This document shows positions 21,753 through 33,990 of a stretch of DNA of 64,000 nucleotides, piece by piece (position 1 is the stretch's first letter; each line of letters opens with the position of its first letter). This DNA is from Warburgia ugandensis (lineage: Eukaryota > Streptophyta > Magnoliopsida > Canellales > Canellaceae). The DNA lies in contig CP141136.1 of NCBI GenBank assembly GCA_035236585.1, positions 25,459,426 to 25,523,425 on the forward strand. The letters are read 5' to 3'. The notes beneath the pieces were generated by a model that searched no databases, had not been told where the DNA came from, and was given only the letters and a program-made list of their open reading frames with translations. The position numbers and the translations under genes were made by a program.

Positions 21753-22861
21753 AGCGTGACTGTCTAACTTTTATCCTCAAAATGGAGAATTTGAGACCAT
21801 CCTCGTATATTCCTCTTATTTGGTATCAATACTAAGGTATTGGAGGTAGCATAGCTTTGATTTTCCTAAAATGCTTTTTCGCTACATTTGGAAAGGAGTT
21901 TCACATCAACAAGGCAACTTAAATCATACTTACAAAGTTCAGATTCAAGAATTAAAATCCAGAAAATATTTTTAAAAATGTTGAGAAAAGCAAGTTACAA
22001 GGATATGAATTTAATCTTATAATGAGCATTTTTTTACTAGATTTATAAATAATATTTGAAAATTTGATCAGGTTTAATTTCATTAATTCATATTTATCTG
22101 ATGAATCTGCATAAAATCAAGAATATGTAAGAAATTTTGAATTATTAAGAAAATAACATGGCGATAAAAAAAAAAAAGTCAGGTCTTTTTCAATATGTTT
22201 TTAAGTATTTAGAGTTTTTCTATAAGTGAGCTAGAAACATATAAGCAAGCCAAAGTTCAAAGGAAACCTACTCCATTACTGATTACTTCAGAGAGTCGCA
22301 AGTAAAAATCAACAGTTGTTGTTAAAGGATTATAGATAACCAATTTTATAGTGCTTTCTTAATATAACTGTCCGGTTAAGGCTACTATACAGCTTAATTT
22401 GCCAAATGGGTTCAAGTTTTGCTACATAAGACATCTTTAGCATCGCTTACCAAATAGATGGCCTAGATCACTTACAAAAATGAAGCCATCATGGAGTTGT
22501 CCCTTTAAAGGGGCCCCCACCAATAATCAGCCATCAACTAAGTGGTAACCATCCAATCCAAGCGTGCTCCTTTTCCTCTAGATAATTGCACTCAGATACC
22601 GACTTATTACAGCCACCATGGCCACAGAAAGTTGACAACTCTCCCATAGTTTCAGTACCCTTTTTATTATTCAAAACCACTGGCCACACCAAGCATTACA
22701 TATTCTGTACCGCAGGTTTCTCAAAACCACCATTTGCTTAAATAGTTTTACCATGCTTCTCTTGATCGACCTCATTTATTACCTTCGAAACTCCAGCAGG
22801 ATTAACACCGAACTCCAAGCTAGCCATTAATGACCGTGATTTCTTTGTTTCTTTCAAAAAG
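21753..22861. other. Upstream region of a type II pseudogene, no gene seen
   Basis: AT-rich to about 22380. 22440-22740 then repeats blocks found at 18900-19240 and 26430-26580 (accaataatcagcc, tttctcaaaaccacc), the conserved type II upstream region. No type I gene is found next to this copy. Confidence 0.55.
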
Positions 22862-23067
22862 GTGAGCAGTACAAGTGTTTGGAGATCAGACTCGACCATC
22901 ACTAATACCATCACGCAAAAGATGGTCCCGGATTCTGGCAAGTCTAACAACTTTGGATCCCTGCCAGTTCGGATGTGGGTAAGATATAGAAGGAAGAGAA
23001 GAACAGGAGAAGGATAGAAGAGAAGACGGTTAATGTTATGCACTTAATTTGTTGGGGAGCCAATTGA
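22862..23067 (+). pseudogene. Type II CWGPN-tail pseudogene (start lost, internal stop)
   Basis: It aligns to 8284-8496 along its full length. The start is GTG instead of ATG, a TAG interrupts the charged segment (gaaggatagaagag), and the end reads NVMHLICWGAN then TGA TGA, with Gly-Pro-Asn changed to Gly-Ala-Asn. It keeps the stop that the intact gene has lost. Confidence 0.8.
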
Positions 23068-23132
23068 TGAGAGAGAATTTGCGAAATTGTTTTGGGTAAA
23101 CTCAGTAGAATAAAATGTTCATTGTCTTTTAG

Positions 23133-23272
23133 GTTTCGATTCATCTTTAACATTTGCGTATTTAAAAGCTTAAGAGGTTGAGAACATATGATACATATGT
23201 TTTGTGTTTCGATTCATCTTTAACATTTGCGTATTTAAAAGCTTAAGAGGTTGAGAACATATGATACATATG
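23133..23272. repeat. Identical 67-bp direct repeat
   Basis: 23133-23199 and 23206-23272 are identical as far as I can read (gtttcgattcatctttaac ... gatacatatg), with a 6-base spacer. It lies in the 3' flank of the type II pseudogene; a single diverged copy is at 10755-10790. Confidence 0.9.
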
Positions 23273-23410
23273 AGGCTGTTAAGTAATCAAAACCCTTGGA
23301 TGTTAGGTGTCGCAATAGATGAGTCCTCCCTGAGTCATTGAGTCATTTGATGATTCGAGCATCAATTTTTGGAGGATTACGCAGTGTCTATACACAGAGA
23401 TATATCATCT

Positions 23411-24222
23411 AAAGCTAGCTTGCTCATCTCATGCACCACCCACGCCATGTTGTAGACGTGTTAGATTGTGAACATTGCTTATATTGCAACTCCATGTTCT
23501 TGTTTTTAAATGGAGAGTAATATAAGGAAGAGCACACTAGCTCTATAAAGAATTCCTAGCCTTGTTGTAACAATTCAATTAAAATACCGACCATTAGAGA
23601 TTTGACATCTATAGAATCTTTCTTCTAAATTAAAAAAAATATATATATATTTATATATGATTTGATACCATGGTCTACCCAACACTGCTTCACATCCTCA
23701 TTGCTCTTTGTCTAAGATAAACTAACAAAGTGAGGGCCAAGGTAGAATGTCCCCTTAACTAGGAGAACACAAGCTAGTTCTTGTATTATAGAAGTCTCAA
23801 GCTATCACTAGTCTTCCTGCCAACCTGAATAGAGAATCGTTGAAGTGTTAATGTAGCAAGGGGGATGCACTAGCGATTGGCACATAGGAGAGTGGTTGCC
23901 CATATGTATGTATGTATGTATGTATGTGGAAAGTTATAATTTCAGCAAGGAGTTGTAGGTTTAAAGTGTAGGTGACCTTTGATTGGCTAGAAAAAGTTTC
24001 TAACTGTCATTTTCTTTGACTTTTTCTATTTTCTACTTTTTTTTAGCCAATCAAATATCACCTGCTCCTTGTACTTGCATGAAATGGCGGAAATTAATAT
24101 ATATATATATATAGACACACACACATACATACTTGCAGTTGTAATATACGCAATGTTCGCAATCTAACACGTCTATAACATGGCGTGGGTGGTGCATGAG
24201 ATGGAACAAGCTAGCTTGAGAT
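23411..24222. mobile_element. Terminal-inverted-repeat element, about 810 bp
   Basis: The left arm 23411-23493 (aaagctagcttg, catctcatgcaccacccac, gacgtgttagattg) reappears inverted at 24134-24222 with only a few changes. There is no transposase between the arms, so this is a MITE or non-autonomous MULE-like element. The interior holds an ATGT microsatellite (about 23905-23928) and an AT tract near 24094. Confidence 0.75.
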
Positions 24223-24937
24223 GGTAGGAGATGAGATCTAACTTGAGATTACCCCCTTCCATCTCAAGTAACAATAATAATGAGATGAGGAGATATTACT
24301 TATCTTAGCCCAGCTTATCTCTTCTCATTCCACCTCAGGCTAGCACCCGTAAATAAGTTCATCTAAAGCTCATTCCATCCTCAAGCTAGCACCACTAAAT
24401 AAGTCCAAATTTAGATGATAAAGAGTTACATCAAAGAATAACTCCAAAGAGTAGAGTTGCATCAAAGAATAAATCCAAAGAGTAGAGTTGCATGAATGGA
24501 CAAAGGACCCATTGACAAATCGTAAGTGTGATTGAGAAACACATAGGAGACTGATAAGTACATGACTGGCCTTGACTGCAAGCGGTGGAAGTTTATGCAT
24601 ACAAGCTTATACACCCGCTCATATGAAAGCTCTACATACCCCATAAATTCATTGGCCAAAACTTCAGGATTCCTCACCCACTCATAAGTGTAATCCGTTG
24701 GGCCGACTTTGTACAGAGCTCCACCATATTTGGAGGAAAACTTAAGAAGCCACCATATGAGAGATCTCGGATTTCATAAATAAGAAATTAAACAAGAAAA
24801 AAAAAAGTATTGGAACAGGGACCACAAATTAATCAAATAATATGTTATTAATCAACTTATAACTATACAAAATTCTCTTTGAGGGATTTTGCATCCCTGG
24901 TTCTCTCTTTCCTTACAAAATTCCATCTGGGTTTCCC
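24223..24937. other. Intergenic
   Basis: It holds short repeats of 'catcaaagaataactccaaagagtagagttg' kind at 24430-24490, and from about 24745 the shared 3' flank of type I copies. No gene is seen. Confidence 0.5.
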
Positions 24938-25211
24938 TCAATTGGGTCCCCAGCTACTCAAATACATGGCTTTCCTCAGTGACACTTCTGACTGCTTGTG
25001 TTTCTCCTCTCTGCATCTATCCTTTGCAGATGCTAAAACAGAAGAAGAAGAGGAACTGAATCTCTTTACTTGAGTGTAAGAACCAAGTCTTCTTTGCCTA
25101 TTGATGCAAACATCTGAGAGGATAATTCCATCTGGCAAAGCCATTATCTTTCAATGCCTCCACTGCTCCAACACTGGCTGCAACAATCCATGCTTTGCTC
25201 GTTGAACTCAT
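24938..25211 (-). pseudogene. Type I wound-responsive pseudogene (nonsense plus deletion)
   Basis: It reads MSSTSKAWIVAASVGAVEAL through the RWNYPLRCLHQ core, then the next Gln codon (CAG) is TAG. A few codons later a small deletion shifts the frame, and the remainder (GSYTQVKRFSSS to MYLSSWGPN) lies in another frame. The otherwise invariant Cys of CWGPN is Ser here. The TATA position near 25311 reads cgtatacg, so it has also decayed. Confidence 0.85.
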
Positions 25212-26699
25212 TTGGGCTTGAATTGGTTGAAAAGTGGGGTTTTGGTGTGAAATTTTATTGAGAACTTGGCTTGTGTGTGTTATGGATGGAAGCAGAGCTG
25301 AAGAGAATCGTATACGTAGAGGAAAGGCGCACAACAGAAGGCGTTGTTTTTTCAATACAAGAGTTGCTGGTTTTTAGAAACCAGGTTCTTGTTCCAACGT
25401 ACCAGCAGCAGTTTTGGCATTTATGACGGAGAGTTTGTCGGTTTTGTTGATTGTAAAGGAGAGCTAGACAACCCAAAAAATAAGACATGGAGCAACGAAT
25501 ATGCCAATGCTCAGTAAACCATAAACCACCTCAGCAATCTTAGTTGAATGATTGGCCGCACCTTAAACGTGCATCCACCATATAGTGGCCCCAGTTTTGA
25601 GGGCTCCCCCGGGACCAACACCACTACTCAACCATGAAGGAATCTAAGCATGGCAATTGTCATCACCTAAGTTGCGCCAACTTGTGGCATCAGACACGAG
25701 AGCTCACGAGTGACATGGGACATCAGTTTAAGAACATGGTTTCACTTGTTTCATTGTTTTAAAAGCCATATTGGTTGAGTTCTTAACATTCGGTGTTAGA
25801 GCCAGTACAAAGTCAGTAGATCAAATCTTGTAAAGGGTATGCTGTGGAAGGACTACCTACAAGATCCCCAATGTAAGACACCATGGGTGTGGGTCTTGCA
25901 AGCATGGTAGAATGTTATAACCTTGAATGGGGTGGTGTAGGACGCAAGAGGGCTCACAAGTGATACATAACAGAAATTGACTTAAACAATTCCATTAACT
26001 ATATTATTAATAATATGAGATAAAAGAGGCATACAAACCTATTGTAAAATGCAAGGTAAAATTGCATACTATTAACCTTTGTGATCTGCTCTTTTTATGG
26101 ATCTTGTATCCGGGGGAGCTTCATGCACCAAAACTATCCCTTTCAGATAAAAGAGGCACACCATGCTACGGGACTTTTAGTTTAAAAAATTAGCTCGATG
26201 CGTTCCATAAATCATCATGTAATATGGGAAACAAGTGGCCCCTGGTTTAAGAAATTGGCTTGCCGAGTTTCTTCCATCATCTTGCATTATGGGAGGCCCA
26301 CCAATGCTACGGGACATTGGTTTAAGAAGTTCTTAATCATTTCCCCTATTGGTTAAGTTCTTAATAATCATTTTCCATGTTCACAGAACTTCTAAGGTCC
26401 TCAAGGTTATTGCAACTTCGATTGTGATTACAGCCCATCATGACCAGAGAAACTTGAATACTCTCGATTTGGGCATTAGAATTCTCATTATTCAAAACCG
26501 CTACCACATTTCTGGGAGTGGAATTGGATTTTCTATTTCCTTGATTTCTCAAAACCACCATTCCAACAGCTTAAACTTTGTCGCCGTTTTTCCACCGCCC
26601 CTATTTGCTGCCTTGCCTTGAAGCTCCATTGGCTGTAAGAGCACTAAATCCAACTGTAGCCACTACTCCCTGCTTGGAATTTCTTGATTCTTCCAAACG
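25212..26699. other. Region between divergent type I and type II pseudogenes
   Basis: It carries the conserved type I promoter blocks (25330-25410) and the type II upstream block (26430-26560). A partial Au SINE at 26036-26145 and several diverged repeats of 'cacctaagttgcgcc' and 'atgctacgggac' type lie between. No gene is seen. Confidence 0.55.
26036..26145 (+). mobile_element. Au-type SINE, 3' part
   Basis: It retains the 3' half of the SINE: 'ttgtaaaatgcaaggtaaa', 'attaacctttgtgatctgc', 'tgcaccaaaactatcccttt'. The tRNA-like head with A and B boxes is missing. Confidence 0.6.
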
Positions 26700-26880
26700 A
26701 TGAGCATTAGTGCAGTACACGTGTTTGCAGATTAGACTCAAATTTCAGAAGCACCCAGGAGAGCATGGCAACGATTCCGGCAAGTCCAATAGATTCCGGC
26801 CGGTTTGGATGTGGGGAAGAGAAAGAAGGAAGAGGAGATGAGGGCTAGGGCCAAGACTGTCATGAGAGTGAAAATTTGGT
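26700..26880 (+). pseudogene. Type II CWGPN-tail pseudogene
   Basis: It begins ATG AGC ATT AG, so the frame stops almost at once, and later keeps clear similarity (attccggcaagtcc, ttccggccggtttggatgtgg, ggaagagaaagaa). The charged segment is shortened and the CWGPN end is unrecognisable. It pairs divergently with the type I pseudogene at 24938. Confidence 0.8.
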
Positions 26881-28366
26881 AGATAAATGGCTGTCTTTGT
26901 AATTTGTTCTATTTGCAAGCTTAATATGGAATATACGTAGAGTTGTTATTTTTACGTTCGCTGTGTATCCTAGGACCTAATTAGTGGCTAAAATACAACT
27001 GGGTCTAATCAAAACCGTTGATTATTAGCTCTTGCTATTTAGATGGCTTCATTTGATGATCAAAGCCGTGAATTTTTTTGTCGGATTTGGTGAGGAATGT
27101 AACCGTTGTCTTCTATCTTCTTCCTGCCGTTTATTTCGGGACAACCAAAGAGGCTCTAAGGCCTGAAAAAAATCTGCGCATTGTATGATAAAAGCTTCCA
27201 CAAATTGAAGGTTTTAGAAAATTTCTCTGGCATGGCAAAAAGTAATTTTTTTGATCGACCAACTGGAGGAGCTCCACTAGTATTTTTCCTTTCTCCATCA
27301 GAGAAACGTGCTCATCCTTCTATTTCCTCAACCCATAGAGGACCAATACAGTAAGATCCCAAAGATGGCACTGCTGACCCGAGTAGCATTGGACATGTGG
27401 AAACCCGGGTGAAATAAAAGGACCACCTTGCATGTCTAAATACTCCTATATGACCGATTGTGAGGGAAAGGTGAAAAGGTGTTAAGAAATTTAATCGTTT
27501 ATAAAATGACAAAACAAGATGAGGAAATTATCTAAGAGCCAAAAGTATAAGGAGATGCACTCGGATTTCTCACAACACATTTAATCACTAAAATAAACAA
27601 ATTTAAATTCTGTGGACATAACATTAGTTCCATGTTACTAAAAGCTTAGATGCCTCTAAGGCCATCTATGCTTGACTAAACACCGGATTTGCCAACTCCT
27701 GTTCCACACCTATTCAAGTACTTTTATGCATAAAAGCCTTACCTTCTGTGTCCGATTGATTTGTAATGGTACACCACAACTCTATCCAAGCTTTCCCTGC
27801 CCTGCAAACTCATTCAGCAACAATGCGCCCAATAACCTGTAAACAATGTTCACATTAGCTACATAAAAGAAGAGGCCCGATCCTGAGAAGCGAGGATACC
27901 TGAACCTGTAAAACTCATGAAATAATTAAGCTCAAGAATTTATAAATGAGAAGCTAAACAAAAGAAGTGACAAAATCAGGGGAAGAAAGCAGCAGGTTTG
28001 ACTGCTATCCTGAACCAAACATAGATAATGTCCATGGACATGCAGGCACAAGCACCATGTTTGTTAACACTGTATGACAATAGACTCCTTGGGCTCTTCT
28101 CACAGGAAATATGTAGGAGCGAACTTCTTGAAATGATACTTTGAGAACGAACTCCGATTGAAATACTTTCTTCAGGCTTAGAACCAATGCAGGTGGGTTT
28201 TTTTTCTACACAGAACAAAGTAGCTCTTGACTTTATGTGGTTAGTTTTTTTTTCTTAAAGTCAAATTATTTCGTTAGAAAGAATAGACAGAATCAATCTT
28301 GAATTACAATTCTCATCTTACCAAAGGGAAATTCGATATGAACACTCAGAACCAAAAAGAGGTCCA
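26881..28366. other. Intergenic, end of the wound-gene array
   Basis: 27040-27120 repeats the 'catttgatgat' 3' flank of type II copies. 27895-28270 is a diverged direct copy of 38860-39250, now on opposite sides of the large copia element. No gene is seen. Confidence 0.5.
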
Positions 28367-28793
28367 TGATGGGTCCATACCCATATGGCAATCGGTGCTG
28401 CCTAATTTACCACCGATCAGCACTGAATTTTTCTAGATTTCAAGATTTTTGGGCGCCAGATTTGGAGATTGGACATCTCTAAAAATCGAGACCGAATTTC
28501 AAATATCCCAAAAAATCAAGTCTTAATTTTGGATATCACCAAAAATAAGTTCGAATTTTGGATCGGATTTCTTGACGTAAATCATGTCAATCGAGATCTT
28601 CTGAACTCCTATAAATAGGATCCAGAGAAATGAGCGTGGATCTCCCATTGTAAGTTTACATAGCTCTGTAGTGAAAGTGTTCTTCCTTCTTCAGTAGATA
28701 TAGACCGAATTTGATCGAACCACGTAAACTCTTTTCTTCCTGGGGGTATGTGCGTGTGATCTTTAGACATGATCTTTGATCATGCTCACAACA
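28367..28793 (+). repeat. 5' LTR of the old copia element
   Basis: 427 bases, TGATGGGTCC to CAACA. It contains 'cctataaataggatcc', a likely TATA region, near 28610. Confidence 0.8.
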
Positions 28794-28795
28794 GC

Positions 28796-28807
28796 TGGTA
28801 TCAAAGC
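28796..28807 (+). other. Primer-binding site
   Basis: TGGTATCAAAGC, a one-base variant of the initiator-Met tRNA site, two bases after the LTR. Confidence 0.8.
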
Positions 28808-29160
28808 TTGTCAACTGCATTTAACCTTACTTGCGTGCATTTTCCTCTTCTTCACACCATACTTGGCAACCTTTAGGCTCCTATGAAATGCACTCAACCT
28901 TGCGAGAGCTACACTCTTCAAATCAGATTAGCAAGCTTTTCTGCTTCTTTAGTCTTGGTAGTGGCAAGGACAATCAAGGGGCATATGGTCAATTAACGAA
29001 GCAGTTGCTGATTAGAAGAAAATAGTAACAGAGGGGCAGATGGTCAACAAGACATCAAGCAGAAGATAAGCTGCGCCAAAACATAACGGAGCGGTGATTG
29101 CCAGTTGAGGGGTAGTAGCAGGTCGGATGTGATCCGTTGATCGCCAGTGATAGAGCGGAG

Positions 29161-29420
29161 TAGGCCTGGCACTTTAGGTTGGCGGGTCGTGTTTGTGTCG
29201 ACACGATTAATAGTTGTGTCAAAACCTTTGACTCGAACGTGACCCATGTAACATGATTACATTACTGAGTCCTGTTTGGATGACACGACACGACATAACA
29301 CAAAATGACATGATTCCGTAACACAACTTGTTTATTAAATAAGTCAACACGACCCGACTCGGTAACGCGATAATTAGCGACCTGTTACAACACGGAATGA
29401 CTCATCTGACACGACATGTT
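29161..29420 (-). repeat. hAT 3' terminal and subterminal region
   Basis: It starts with taggcctggca, followed by 'gcgggtcgtgtttgtgtcgacacg' in pieces and repeated 'gacacgac' words, the usual structure of Ac/Tag-type hAT ends. The matching terminus beyond the transposase start was not found. Confidence 0.6.
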
Positions 29421-29671
29421 TTAGTATTAGACAGTTAGACTACTGGTGAACCTTGATACATACTAAATTACCAACAAAGTTTCTGTAATATTTTATTAAT
29501 AAGCAACACAAAACTTTACACCACTCACATAAGGTTCTAAAAGAGATTCAAATAAATCAAATAACCACAATAGTAGTAAATAACTGGGGATTAAGTAGCA
29601 CATGAGAGGAATATACTTCCATCAATAAGTCAAACACAACAAATTAATATAAGTTATGTAAATTATACAAA

Positions 29672-32176
29672 TTAATCAAAATGAATTGTTCCAGAGTCTT
29701 CAGTTGGTTGAGGTGGTCCTGCACTGTTACTTATGTTTACAATGTCTTCAGCAAGCTCATCTATGGCAACTGTAATGACAGAGTTTACAATCTTATATAA
29801 TAAACATGCATTAGTCATTACTAAGTTCACATATAATATAGTTTAAATATAGAATCATAAATTATTACCTTTCAATCCATACAGCCAATCTCTTACACAA
29901 ATAAATGCTTGCATTGTATTTAGCTTTAAAGCAGTTCTATATTGGTCAAGAACCCGACCACCAACACTAAAAGCAAACTCCGATGCAACTGTAGATATAA
30001 GAATGTTCAAGACATCACGAGCCATGGTAGCAAGTTCAAGATACTTAAAATCAACATTTGAATTAAATATAAATGTAAATAAGATTATAAAAAATATTAT
30101 TTTTATGAGACAAGAGATTATTAATCAACCAACCTTTATTGATTGCCTTTTCAAAAATCAAGAATGTCTAGCTTTAACTTTTGCAACCTTGGTTCATCCA
30201 AATAAAGCTCCAATTGTGATTTTTGCATAGCCAAAGAACATTTTTCACTTTCAAATGAATCAAATTCCTAATGCAAATGCAATTGTATTATTCAACTTAA
30301 TATAAGGCAATTCATAGTAAATTTTAATATCTTAAGTGACATATAATAAAAGATATAATTATAAATATAATTACCTTCATGACATTTAAAACCTCTTGAC
30401 TATAAGACAAGTTCTGTCTATCATTAGCATCACGAGCACTACCTCTAGCCATTGGGGAAGATGAGGAAAGATTAGGGGAACTCTTAACCATATATTCATT
30501 GAAGAGAGAGAATAACTTTTCCCAAACTTGAGTAAACTCTAAACAACTATTACTAAATAATTTCTTGTATGAGAATTCCACAAAGGAGAGCTCATATCGA
30601 GGATCCAACATAGATGCAATTGCCAAAATGGTACTGAATTCAAACTAGTACTTTGAAAACTTGGCAAATATTTGGGTAGACATACGCTTCATATAGTCGT
30701 CACCACTTCTCATGTATTGTATTAAACTCAAATAAATTACAAATGCTGTACGAAAGTAGAGATTTGCTGTAGGACACTTGGATCCAGAAAACATGCAGGT
30801 AATATCATAAAAAATAGCCAAAAACTTCAAAATTTTTGTAGCCTTTTCCCATTCATCGATAGAAGGACAGTGCTTATAATTTGAGTCACTTAGTTCTAAG
30901 TGACAAAATGCATATTGGTAACAAAGAGCACTTTTAAGCATCACATAGGTTGAATTCCATCTTGTAGGATAATCTTGTCATAAGCTTTTTTGTCTCAATT
31001 GATATGTGATTCGCACACTCTAAAAAATTTTATTTTCTACCTTGCGATGCTTTGACATACTTGATACTCTCTCGAATTTTTTTAATAGCATAATCTATTT
31101 CTTTCAAACCATCTTGTACAATCAAATTCAAAACATGACAACAACAAAGAAGATGAAGGAACTCTCTACCACAAATAAGAGTGTTTCATATGTTTAATCG
31201 ATGCCTTAATAGCTCAACAGAAGAATCATTAGCAGAAGCATTGTCTGAAGTGATTGAAAAAATCTTTTTCTCAATCCCCCATTCTACTAATAATGAGTAT
31301 ACCTTTTCTGCTAATGATATTCCATTATGTGAAGATGGTAGGAAACAAAAATTCAATATCCTTTTGTGTAAGACTCACTCACTATCTAGAAAATGTGTTG
31401 TGAGGCTTATATAACCATCAGCAATACAAGAAGTCCACAAATCAGATGTCAAACTTATCCTACCAGGTGTCAACTCTAACATCTCTTTTATCTTTCCTTT
31501 TTCTCTTTTATACATTCTTAGAACATCTGCTTTTACTGTATTTCTACTAATCAAGTGCAAATCTGCACGCAAATATTTTAGTACAGCTTTAATTCCATCA
31601 TTCTCAACAAATTGAAAAGACAAATCATGTATAATAACTATAGCTACTACTGACTCATGAAAAACTTCAGGATCAAACTTATTTAAACTTAGTGACATAC
31701 TCCCCTGACTTTGAGATAAAAGAAATTGGCCTATATAACGAGAAGAGCTCCGTTGAGAAGTCTTTATATGACGTTTTAAGTTACCTGTACCAAATTTGCT
31801 ATCCCAAATATATATTGCAGAGCACTTCTTGCATTTACACCTTTGCCTTCCATCTTCTAATACCGGAAGGTGTTAAAAAAAATTTCAAACCGGAGACATT
31901 AGCTTCCTGTGCTTTTTACCTCTATTGGATTTTGAAACTAACTCCACGTTCTCCAAATCAGCAAGCTCATCATCGTCGTCGTCGTGCAGTATATTCAAAT
32001 TATCAAAAACATCATTGCTCTCAACTTGTGCCTATATTGTAATTGACAAAGAAAAATTCAATTCACAGTAAACACCAATTACTAATAAGAGAGTGAGGAA
32101 TGAAAAGAGAAACATAATGATAAAGAAATAACAAAAAAGAAACACATACCTGTGATGTTGTAGGTGTGCTGCTCAT
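29672..32176 (-). pseudogene. hAT-family transposase (BED zinc finger, RICESLEEPER-like), dead
   Basis: The ATG at 32176 (MSSTPTTSQ) is followed by an intron, a second exon with an acidic HDDDDDELADLENVE stretch, and a degenerate BED finger (two Cys near 31830, then GTGNLKRHI). The hAT core has SLTSDLWTS (31400-31430), 'RWNSTYVML' near 30945, LDPRY near 30605, and the C-terminal dimerisation region with ASEFAFSVGGRVLDQYR (29920-30010), ending at TAA 29672-29674. Two nonsense codons replace a Trp and a Glu near 31870-31890, and the frame is broken elsewhere, so it cannot be active. It lies inside the old copia element. Confidence 0.85.
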
Positions 32177-32350
32177 TGTGCAAGAATGGTTGAAATCTTG
32201 AAGATATCTAGAAAGAAAAAACTAAAGGAGATGTAAAACCAGTTAGGGTTTCACCATTTCATGCAAAAGATCCAACTGTAAAAAAGAAATGTATTATTCC
32301 TTCCTCTTTCTCGCATTGAGTTAGTAAATAAAAGTAAATTAAAAACCTAA

Positions 32351-32975
32351 TATAGGACGACTCGATAACAACAGTCTTATAATATCACAAAATAAAGGAC
32401 TGTTACAACATAACAGTCCTATATTATTGGAAAGAATAGGATGGTTAATGAATAACGGTCTTATTTTAATTAAAAATATAGGACGGGTAAAACATAACAA
32501 TCCTATAATTTGGAGAAACAAATAGGACAGTTAATGAATAATGATCCTATTTTAATTAAAAATATAGGACAGTTAAGAAATAAAAGTCCTATAATTTGAC
32601 AAACATAAAGGACGAGTAACAATAAACTATCATATATATGTTTAAAAATATAGGACCATTATTTCGTAAGCGTCCTTTAAGTATGTATAACTGTAATATA
32701 TGATGGTTATAATACAACCGTCCTATGTATATATAGGATGGTTATTTGAAACCTATCCTATATTATGTATTGTATATTTATCTAATATATCACCATTATA
32801 TACAAATTGTCCTATATTTTTAAACATATAGGATAGTTAATTCATAACTGTCTTATATTTTATAATATTTCTTTAATAAAACATAGGACTGGTATTTCTG
32901 AATTGTCCTATATTATAAAACATAAAGGATTGCTATTTTGTAACCATCCTTTATTTATGTTACATCACTTTCTAG
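32351..32975. mobile_element. CACTA-like subterminal repeat array, arm A
   Basis: About nine short palindromes of the form TATAGGACRGTTA...TAACNGTCCTATA, each 35-50 bases, in series. The array ends with 'cactttctagtg' at about 32964-32975, whose last bases (TTTCTAGTG) look like a CACTA-type terminus. CACTA elements of plants commonly carry such palindromic subterminal repeats. The interior of this arm is to the left. Confidence 0.6.
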
Positions 32976-33990
32976 TGTTCGTGTACGTACTTGATGCGGT
33001 GTCTAGCCATGGCTTTGCCAGACAGCCTCCTCCAAACTCCAATTAATGAAACTTCAAACATGTTGTTAAACATTTTGACATCCAAAGTGTGGACCCCTTG
33101 CAATGGCGGCAAAACAAAATCAAAACGCACAATGGAAAAAACTTGTCAAGGAGGTCGTTTGAAGACCAGAGCTTAGCTTTGACATGTTTAATTGGGGACC
33201 ACTTTGCTACACTTGGCTTTGGTCATCTAATCTTGTCCACATGACTATAATGATAATGTTACTTTCTCTAGCCTTACTCTATATTTACTTACACAATTAC
33301 ACTTGCTAGATAGTTAACAAGTTTTGTAAGTGTCATACATTGTATAAATGCTCATGATTTTCTTATACTAATTCCATATGTCATCACCAATTGATCTAAT
33401 ATATCTCATTTTCATCAAATTCATGAATATCATTTATCCAACTCATATAACTCAAGATTTGTTTTGATTTCTTACTAATGTTTCTCATTTCTAACTCCCA
33501 ATTGATGATAATAGATTAGGAATAACTCATCCATGTAGAGTAAAAGGTACTCACTCTTAGTAATATCATTCAACATTTTTATATTTTCATAATCATTTTA
33601 CCATCAATGCCAAATGTACTTCTTTTCACTATAGACTACAGTCCATAATTATTTTTAGTTTCACCAAAGTTTTCATATCAATATCCCTCTAATTCTTGAT
33701 AAGCTTTTGTGCTAATTCAACAATTGAGTTATTATACCAATATAGTTTATAACTTGGTAAATTCATATTTGTTGGCATTGTTGCACTATATGTATGAACT
33801 AGAATTTGTTTGCTAACCAAATATTATCATGGTTTACTTGTTTTTCATAATATATATGGATTTTATTTTCCCATTTCTATATATCTCTATATCTCATTTT
33901 CATTTTCATTTTATTCAAATTTTAAAGGTCACTTCTTCATGCTCCAATTTTTTTTTTATCATATATTATTTATCATTATCAAACTCTTCT
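32976..33990. other. AT-rich sequence between nested elements
   Basis: No gene or known repeat is recognised. The start (32990-33230) is of normal complexity; the rest is AT-rich. Confidence 0.4.
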
